From Axinella damicornis (taxonomy: Eukaryota; Porifera; Demospongiae; Axinellida; Axinellidae): a DNA stretch of 64,000 nucleotides. The notes below the pieces were generated by a model. It saw only the letters and a program-made list of their open reading frames with translations. It was not told the origin of the DNA and searched no databases. This document shows positions 56,970 to 64,000 of the stretch, piece after piece; within the stretch, counting starts at the first letter, position 1; each line of letters opens with the position of its first letter. The stretch lies in contig OZ007518.1 in the NCBI GenBank assembly GCA_963931865.1, forward strand, positions 6,989,361-7,053,360. The letters run 5' to 3'. The translations under genes and the position numbers were made by a program.

Positions 56970-57480
56970 GACAAGAAAGAAATTGATTGACAAATCGACA
57001 AGTTCATTCCTTACTAGTTGTTGCCATCTCATTTGGGACAGCTTCATCCTCCTGCTTTGTATATATATTTTGACCCCATTGCTCAGTTCAAAGGTTAAGT
57101 AGGTGGAGCATAGTATCGATCCTTGGGCCATGCTTATTGTGGGTCCACCTACCCCATGCACCACTTGAACTAGCTACATGCAGCATGTTGGAATTTTTGC
57201 TACATAAACAGCCTATAATCCATGCATAACACATGGATCTGCGTGTGCAGGAGTGTGACCAAATTACAAAATTTAATATAGTCTCGGAACCAGACCATAC
57301 ACCAATGCAAAGGGTCTGATTCCGACACTAAATTAATTAGTGCAAACTAAACAGCTAGCTTTTATATAGGTCATATAATTATGGTGAATGTAATACACCA
57401 TGCATGCAGCCAAAATTTAATATAATTTAATTGTTTGTTCGTGTGCATATTAGAATGCGTACTGCATGATTGTATGAACG
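56970..57480. other. no gene identified
   Basis: AT-rich sequence without recognisable coding or repeat structure. Confidence 0.4.
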
Positions 57481-57494
57481 CATTTTCCACCATC

Positions 57495-57740
57495 AATCCT
57501 ACACCCCACCCACCTACCCCCATGCACCCCACCCACCTACCCCCATGCACCCCACCCACCTACCCCCATGCACCCCACCCACCCCACCCATCTATTCCCA
57601 TGCACCCCACCCACCTATCCCCATGCACCCCACCCACCTACCCCTTGCACCCCCCAATGCTCCCCACCCCCCAATGCTCCCCGCCCCCCAATGCTCCCCG
57701 CCCCCCCAATGCTCCCCACCCCCCAATGCTCCCCGCCCCC
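57495..57740. repeat. C-rich minisatellite (two unit types)
   Basis: First CCACCTACCCCCATGCACCC units (about 23 bp), then CCCCAATGCTCCCCGCC units (about 17-18 bp). Frames here are proline-rich by composition only. Confidence 0.9.
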
Positions 57741-58110
57741 TGAGCGAAGATGCAGCAAGGGTAAAGTTAGGGTGAGGGCTCACCTCACCTTAACCTCACC
57801 CGAGCTAAACCTAAGCCGGAATGGCTAGGACACAATTTGACTCGCTTTATATACTCGCCGAAGCCTGCTGGCAAACGCGTGCATACATACCTGCACGCGC
57901 ACTCGGGTACCCGGAATACTCTAATTTGATTGCTTCAAATTATGGCGGGAATCGCCCGGCAGCTGTGCACGCGTAAGCTGTTCCCAGTGGTGAGCGTGTT
58001 TCCGTCTCTGTCGTTTTTCTGGACGCCATTGCCCTCCTCTAGTTGGTCCTCTGCCACTGTCGCTCCCTCCATCGTTGAACTATAATGTATAATTGAGGGC
58101 ACTACCCTGC

Positions 58111-58434
58111 AATGCAACCCAGTAGCTACATGTTTTTAACGTACGCATGTATCAAATGTATAGTCAACATCAACATTACTCCAATTTCCAACACCCTTCG
58201 TGGATCCTCTGATCTTGAACTGCCACCTGCTGAGCTACCCTGGACAGAGGCTGAATGACTGTCTTCCTGTACCTGCAATGCAACCCAGTAGCTACATGTT
58301 TTTAACGTACGCATGTATCAAATGTAGTCAACATCAACATTACTCCAATTTCCAACACCCTTCGTGGATCCTCTGACCTTGAACTGCCACCTGCTGAGCT
58401 ACCCTGGACAGAGGCTGAATGACTGTCTTCCTGT
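58111..58434. repeat. 166-bp tandem duplication of an exon-like unit
   Basis: AATGCAACCCAGTAGCTACA starts units at 58111 and 58277, which are about 98% alike. On the minus strand each unit carries an open piece VQEDSHSASVQGSSAGGSSR + SEDPRR, the first preceded by TGCATTGCAG. This could be a duplicated small exon of the gene whose other candidate exons lie at 58649-58820 and 59549-59684. Confidence 0.6.
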
Positions 58435-58648
58435 ACCCCCCCCCCCCCATGTAATTTGATCCAATACATTTGGCAATTACTAGTTCCCATGAATAATAAT
58501 TTTACCCTATTGCTAGTTCCACTACAGCAGCCCTCCCCACAACTGAGTGCACTGACATGGTAAACACATTGACAACAGCAAGTGAAAAAATTTGCAGCTG
58601 TTACCATGGCAACAATAAAGAGGTGCACGACTTTACCAACTACTTATA

Positions 58649-58820
58649 ATCTTTTCTTGTTCTTCCAAGGACTGCTCTTATGAGCAGTAGGTCTGCCTCC
58701 CCTGTTCTTGTGAGCAACAGGTCTATCGTTGCTCTTATGAGCAGTAGGTCTATCACGAGCTCTTTTCTTTGGAGATTGTGGTGGTCTTCTCCTCTCTTCC
58801 CACTCTTCCGCAAACCGAAG
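58649..58820 (-). CDS. possible exon: basic, NLS-like, with repeated RPTAHKS
   Basis: After an acceptor-like GCGGAAG the frame reads EEWEERRRPPQSPKKRARDR, then three RPTAHKS/RPVAHKN repeats and SSPWKNKKRL before a TAA at about 58649. PKKRAR fits a nuclear localisation signal. Plausible last exon of an unidentified nuclear protein; no named family. Confidence 0.35.
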
Positions 58821-59019
58821 TGGTCATGTTCTTTGTCAGCTGTGTGTGCGTGGGTGTGCATGTGTGTGTAGGTGTGGGTGGGAAAATAAACAACACGCTG
58901 GACAGTGAGAGAAGAGTCTTCATCTTCTACAGTATGCGAGCGTGTGTAGGAGTAGTACTGTGTATGTGAGCGTGTGAAGCAGTGCTATTCATACCATCAA
59001 TGACACGTTTCTTTCTAGT

Positions 59020-59081
59020 GGCAGAAGCAGCAGTATGAGAATGGGGAGCTTAGCAACCAGCATGCAGAGGTAACTCAGGTA
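59020..59081 (+). CDS. possible coiled-coil exon
   Basis: TTTCTTTCTAG before and CTCAG|GTACGC after a frame reading WQKQQYENGELSNQHAEVTQ. It is short and unassigned, and it lies on the strand opposite the acidic and basic exons. Confidence 0.25.
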
Positions 59082-59548
59082 CGCAAGTGAGATAAGGTGT
59101 TCACTAATTTAACCTTCAAGCCCTTTCAGCCTAAGGCTGGTCTGCCAAGGTGAGGAGGGGGTTGGTCCACAGTCAAATGCTTTAACCACTAGGCCACAGG
59201 TCATTCAGAGCTCCATCAGAATTGAGAAACACATTGCATACCAAAATATCGTACTGTGAGTTGCAGCACTGTGATGAACACGCCTCACCATTCGTGCGGC
59301 CAAATGCTTTTAACCCAGAATAAAGAATCAGATCTGCAGGACTTGTGTTTCGTCACTATCCTGAAGTGGTAGCTGTATATATAGTCCTTTAGCCTCCATT
59401 AAATAGGTAAGCACTAATAGGCTTTCTGTGTGACTAAATGAATCACAAGTTTCTTGAGGTGCTTTTGGAGTAATATTGGCGTGGGACTGAGCCAATTCAG
59501 TCGCAAAGTATTGTTCTCCAACACAGCACATGGTCATAGCCACCATAC

Positions 59549-59684
59549 CTGACTCTGCTGACTCCCCCTCTGAGATTGATGTGTATTCTTCACCGGAATC
59601 CGACTCCTCTCCTGGCCGCTCGTCATCATCGCTGGAGGGGCAGCATTCATCCTCGTCGTCAGAATCCGAGTCATCACTTTCATT
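59549..59684 (-). CDS. possible exon: acidic
   Basis: Acceptor CCTCCCTTGCAG|AATGAA and donor GAGTCAG|GTATGG enclose NESDDSDSDDEDECCPSSDD and then GEEYTSISEGESAESG. Strongly acidic, as in chromatin or nucleolar proteins. It may belong with the basic exon at 58649-58820. Confidence 0.4.
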
Positions 59685-60150
59685 CTGCAAGGGAGGGTAG
59701 GCAACCAAGTCCAATCTCTGCAACCCGCAACCTTCTGACCTTAAGAGGACAATTCCTCAAAGTGCAGTCATTGTTTTGTGTGTGGTAGTTGGATTGCATC
59801 CTCCATTCAGGAGATGTGCGTCAGCGTCAGCATTGCTTCTCACAGAAGTTTTGCCAATACCAAAATTGAAATGTACTTTAGTACGGCCTCCCTGTTTCCA
59901 CCCTCTTCTACTTCCGTGTATTATTGTCAACACAAACCGAAACGTCATTCTGAGGTCATTTCTATGGTAGGGAGGTGAAGTGGGGGTGGGAGGAAGGATA
60001 CGGTATGAACCTAAAACCAGGTCAGCTGACTGCTTTACCGGAATCTCCAGATAGTACGCCCACGCTCCCACCCTTCATGCAGTATTTGGGGCGTGTAAAA
60101 ATGTATTGTCATTAAAATGATGTAGCAGGACTTGGTGTCATGCAGAGGAA

Positions 60151-60234
60151 ATGGCTGCTGGCTACCCGTATGACTGCGAACCTGTTAGCTACGAGACTCT
60201 CAGCTTCAGCGTCAATATCCTTGAGAGGTTCTGT
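60151..60234 (+). CDS. possible exon
   Basis: TGTCATGCAG before and TTCTGT|GTAAGC after a frame reading EMAAGYPYDCEPVSYETLSF and SVNILERFC. It could follow the exon at 59020. Family unknown. Confidence 0.25.
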
Positions 60235-60789
60235 GTAAGCACAAAGGGTGCACGGGCCAGAGTCGGGTGGGTCTGTTCACCCAAAGGGTGAGAGCAGCAT
60301 GGTGCTACATGTATGTCTGGGCTTATGTTTGATGTTTGGGTTTTTGTGCAAAAGCTGAGGCTAGTAGACCTCAGCTAAGTAACAAATTTAAGAACTCTGT
60401 CAAAGGCTTATGACTGAGTGCTCTGCATACAGTCCAGAATGTTCTGTTTGTTCATGAGACAGGGATTGAGTTACTGGAGGAAGGCAATGTGAAAATAGCC
60501 TAGTGAGAAGAATTCTCAGGCTAGCTTGTTCCTCTAACACAGTCATTATTGCTGGGACACTTTCAGTCCAGTTCTTGTTTTATCTATGGTAGCTTCTGTG
60601 ACCCACACCATGCACCATCTCATGCACCTTTTTGTCCACTTGTCCCAGTAACAGATTCAGGAGCAGCTAAGCCACTCAGATCCATTGATTCGGAGTTGAC
60701 CTGAAGCAGTGGCAATGGCAGAGCTTGGTGGTGCCCACACAGCTGAAGTTGACTCGGGAAACATGTGGAGAAACATGAGCGGCACCATG

Positions 60790-61440
60790 TGTGGTGCTAA
60801 GGGGGAAGAGAAAATGGAGGAATTGAGGGAGAGGGATTGGGAGGAGGAAGGAGGAGGGAGGAGGAGAGGAGAGGGAGGAGAGCAGAGGGAGGAAGGGGGA
60901 GGAAGGGAGAGGAAAGAGAGGGAGGAGGGGAGGAGAGAGAGGAGAGGAGAGGGAGGAAGGGGGAGGAGGGGAGGAGGGGAGGAGATAGACAGGAGAGGGA
61001 GGAAGGGGGAGGAGGGAAGAGGGAGCAAGTAGGAGTGGAAGGAGAGGGAGGAGGGGAGGAGGGGAGGAGGGGAGGAGGGGAGGGGAGGGAGGGGAGAGAA
61101 AATGGAGGAATTAAGGTAGAGGGATTGGGAGAAGGAGGGAGGAGGAGAGGAGAGGGAGGAGGAGAGGAGAGGGAGGAAGGGGGAGGAGGGGAGAGGGAGG
61201 AAGGGGGAGGAGGGAAGAGGGAGCAAGTGGGAGTGGAAGGAGAGGGAGGAGGTGAGGAGGGGAGGGGAGGGAGGGGAGAGAAAATTAAGGAAGAGGGATT
61301 GGGAGAAGGAAGCAGGAGGGAGGAGGGGAACAGAGGGAGGAGGAGAGGGAGTGGGGGGGGGGGGGGGGGGGAGGAGAAGGAGGAAGGGGGAGGAGAGGAA
61401 GTGGGATTGGGAGGAGGGGAGGAGAGAAAAGAAGGGAGAG
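60790..61440. repeat. GGA-rich purine tract
   Basis: About 650 bases almost entirely A and G on the plus strand, with larger repeats (GAGAAAATGGAGGAATT twice, AGAGGGAGCAAGTAGGAGTG twice) and a run of about 18 G near 61353-61371. The long minus frame (60657-61511) is Ser/Pro/Leu low complexity. Confidence 0.9.
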
Positions 61441-62025
61441 CAGGGGAAAAGCTCCGAATGTACCATCACATCAACATGTTTTGCTAGAGTTCGGGAATGT
61501 AGCCACCTCACCTTGTGTTAAAATCCAAAGCATGTGTCAAATGCTGATCTTCACGGCTGTATAATCTCCGTGTCTAATGAGGCAAACTTCCATCTGCAGC
61601 TGTAGGAGACAAGATACTATTAATGGATAATCATACTACCAAATATGTTGAATGGACCACACCGTGGAAGGATACTGCCATGGTTGAGTAGCTCTAGGTA
61701 GCATCTGCTGCAATTGAGGGGCAGGTGCATACTGCAATGGTTGCATAGGAGTCCTCCTCTGCAATCGTTGCAGTATGCACCACCTCCTCTTGTCATCAAG
61801 GCATCAAGGGACTACCAATTATTGCAATGGGAAACAAACTTCCACGGAATATTTTGGCTTTCTCATGTAAACATTACGACCATTAATTCAATTATATGTA
61901 GTAACCACACAAGGATGCAAGAAGTTGTTGCCATAGCAACAATTTTCTATTGAATAATCATAGTAGCATTATATGCATCACACACAACTAATCACCTGTA
62001 TTAATTTTGACCTGGAAAAGAGTGT

Positions 62026-62120
62026 TCATACACAAGACCAGTTCACTTGGTGGCTTTTGGCCCGCCATGCTAAGAGCGGGTTCTTGGACACAGAGATTTT
62101 CTTGATCCTCGTGGGTCCTC
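62026..62120 (-). CDS. MAPKAPK-type kinase, probable last exon
   Basis: After an acceptor GGGTACAG the frame reads GPTRIKKISVSKNPLLAWRA and ends KSHQVNWSCV with a TGA at 62026. IKK...NPLL corresponds to the C-terminal end of MAPKAPK2/3, where this motif is followed by a basic p38-docking stretch (KRRKK). Here the basic residues are largely replaced. Phase 1 fits a donor at CTGAAGG|GTGAGG in the preceding exon. Assigned by position and motif only. Confidence 0.5.
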
Positions 62121-62189
62121 CTGTACCCTCATCGTCGCCAGAGCATGTGACATCTCCTCCTGCATTTGACGGTATAATTATGGGAAGAG

Positions 62190-62410
62190 GGAGTGATGGG
62201 AGGTGGGGTGGGGAGGGAGAGTGACGGGAGGTGGGGTGGGAGAGTGATAGGGGAGGGGGAGTGATGGGAGGGGAGGGGGAGTGATGGGAGGCGAGGAGGG
62301 GCAGTGACGGGAAGGGAGTGATGGGAGGCGAGGAGGGGCAGTGACGGGAAGGAAGTATGGAGAGAGAGCGGTGAGGGGGTGACGGAAGGTGGGAAGGGGG
62401 TGATGGAAGG
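62190..62410. repeat. GGGAGG-type minisatellite
   Basis: GTGATGGGAGG(C/G)GAGG(A)GGG units of about 20-35 bp, within the last intron of the kinase gene. Confidence 0.85.
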
Positions 62411-62599
62411 TGGGGATGGGACCCTCCCGGCAATGGGAGCCAGGGAACAAGACAACCCCGTCTCCCTCACCACCATGAGAGTTGGGGAACCTGCCTCTGC
62501 AAACTTGCAAAGTTTGTCTCCAAGCACCCTAGCTCTGATAAAACTGTTCCCTCAAAGGAAGATACCAATATTATGTGGTGATTGGAATGCTCTGATGTA

Positions 62600-62736
62600 G
62601 TCATACATATTTTCCCCATCCGCTCTAAGCTTTGAGAGAAAAGCTTAGTCCCAAACTGGAGGTCCACCCAGACGTCAGCCTCACCCTTCAGTACCTGGAC
62701 AGATACGAGCGGAGTTTCTGGAACCATCTGGTAGCC
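62600..62736 (-). CDS. MAPKAPK-type kinase, autoinhibitory/regulatory exon
   Basis: Acceptor CACATCTGCAG|GGCTAC; reads GYQMVPETPLVSVQVLKGEA and then DVWVDLQFGTKLFSQSLERM. VPETPL...VLK...W-x-D matches the segment just after the kinase domain of MAPKAPK2/3 (VPQTPL...VLK...WEDV), which holds the p38 phosphorylation site (TPL) and leads into the inhibitory helix. Phase 0 from the HPWIA exon keeps the frame. The 3' edge is uncertain: GTGAGG near 62687 is an alternative donor. Confidence 0.6.
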
Positions 62737-62799
62737 CTGCAGATGTGTGACAGATTGTATCACTGAGTGAAACTTGTACAACTACTGATGAGGCCCAGG

Positions 62800-63090
62800 C
62801 CCCTCCTACTCCTATTAATTCCAACAACTGTCCCTCTTCCCCCGACAACTGCTCCCAGGCCCCTCTTCCTCCCACTGTTTCCAACAACTGCTCCCCTGCC
62901 CCTCCCACTGATTCAAACAACTGCTCCCTTGCCCTTACCAGTGATTCAAACAACTGCTCCCCTGCCCCTACCAGTGATTCAAACAACTGCTCCCCTGCCC
63001 TTCCCTCCGATTCAAACAACTGCTCCTCTGCCCCTCCCACTGTTTCCAACAACTGCTCCCAGGCCCCTCTCTCCTCCCACTGATTAAAAA
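62800..63090. repeat. 33-bp minisatellite in a kinase intron
   Basis: About nine units of CAACTGCTCCCCTGCCCCTC + CCACTGATTCAAA. On the minus strand this is open as EQLFESLVGAG repeats and would extend the kinase frame, but the acceptor at 62737 argues that it is intronic. Confidence 0.85.
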
Positions 63091-63165
63091 AAGGCCCCCT
63101 GCCCCTCCTCCTCCCATTGATTTGGCTACAGAGATCAGAGGTTAGAATGCACACATACAACATAC

Positions 63166-63251
63166 AGCAATCCAGGGATGTCGGAGAACATCTTCGATCT
63201 TGAACCGCTCTTGTGGATCGAACTTCAGCAGTCCTTTGATCAGATCCTTCG
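63166..63251 (-). CDS. MAPKAPK-type kinase, end of the catalytic domain
   Basis: Acceptor AACACAG|CGAAGG and donor ATTGCT|GTATGT. It reads KDLIKGLLKFDPQERFKIED and VLRHPWIA, the last helices of a CAMK-group kinase domain, with the conserved Arg and HPW. Joins in phase 1 with the exon at 63682-63787 (VTNE + AKDLI). Confidence 0.8.
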
Positions 63252-63612
63252 CTGTGTTTGGCAAAGAGGGACAAGCCGTACTCATTAGCCATTAGACCCT
63301 TGAGCTGGCTTTTCGAAAGATGAGTATTATGGACCACAACCATAGCCTCGGTCCCAGGCTCTTTCCTCAAAACTGAGGTGTACCCGGACAGATCACCAGC
63401 TTGTGAAACGTGCCCTCTTGCACAATAGTAAACAACCTTTCACCAACCTCTGAGGGGTACTCTGTCCTTGAATGATCATTTCCAAGTCTACAATTCATGC
63501 ACTAATATGGCAGTGAAGGTAATGCTTACGTGTTCACGTTGTTTCAATCTGTAATGCGATCGATACTGCCAGATTCAGGTGCCGGAAGTGAACAGCTTTA
63601 ATCCCAATGTTA

Positions 63613-63858
<246 letters not shown>

Positions 63859-63879
63859 CTAGCATCTAGCAATCTTAGC

Positions 63880-64000
63880 TATCTCGAGGGGCAACCACAC
63901 ACCTGGTAGCCGCGTTGCACCCGGTTGCAACTCGCTGGTAGCGCAAGCTAAGTATCGCAGCTCATTCCAATTAATGCACATGCCATGAGAGGACCATGCT
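63880..64000 (+). mobile_element. inverted-repeat family C, copy 4 (cut by window)
   Basis: TCGAGGGGCAACCACACACC, AGCGCAAGCTAAGTATCGCA and CCAATTAATGCACATGCCAT match the start of 34338-34740. It sits in the kinase gene's intron. Confidence 0.75.

Noticed and set aside
57435..57828. Pro/His-rich frames
   Set aside because: Translations of a C-rich minisatellite in three frames at once.
60657..61511. 284-aa Ser/Pro/Leu protein
   Set aside because: Low-complexity translation of the purine tract.

Overview
The window is nuclear DNA of an animal with a compact, intron-bearing genome that is unusually rich in transposons. A marine demosponge is the best guess. The reasons are short introns of 60-70 nt with GT-AG ends, a secreted protein joining a lysozyme-like domain to a von Willebrand A domain, a MAPK-activated kinase gene, and a mix of P, Helitron, MULE, hAT, mariner-like and CR1-type elements. 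The species is an inference; I see no rRNA, tRNA or bacterial operon.

Layout. 1-3600: the C-terminal end of a transposon-like protein (+) faces a six-exon P-element-type transposase gene (-). 4340-4832: first copy of a repeat whose second copy lies at 52136-52855. 4859-8467: a secreted GH38-like (DUF5054-type) glycosidase gene (+), split by a 367-bp MITE. 8470-15560: hairpin MITEs, a frameshifted CR1-type LINE (-), a TIR element and a large palindrome. 15588-25507: one gene on the minus strand (signal peptide, lysozyme-like domain, vWA domain, PPC-like domain) whose 8-kb intron holds a Helitron relic, a 2.3-kb fold-back element and smaller repeats. 25990-28810: a second LINE copy, split by a fold-back element that is itself split by a 596-bp MITE. 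29265-33864: a C2-domain exon and an intronless trypsin-like protease gene. 34330-48520: nested inverted-repeat elements, four kinds of minisatellite, long TG tracts and a 3.4-kb 22-bp satellite. 49960-52855: a mariner-like MITE with TA duplication, a hAT-like MITE with a 9-bp duplication, a broken BED finger and the second copy of the 4340 repeat. 53215-53890: 18-bp minisatellite. 54105-55950: MULE transposase relic (-) with a MITE inside. 56090-60240: several unassigned exon candidates. 60790-61440: purine tract. 62026-63787: the 3' half of a MAPKAPK-type kinase gene (-).

The clear host genes are the glycosidase, the secreted lysozyme-like/vWA protein, the protease, the C2 exon and the kinase. 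They do not form a pathway. Their common theme is invasion by repeats. The transposon genes and the secreted vWA gene carry single-base frameshifts, so decay and uncorrected sequencing errors both have to be considered. Exon borders were read by eye and may be off by a base or two.
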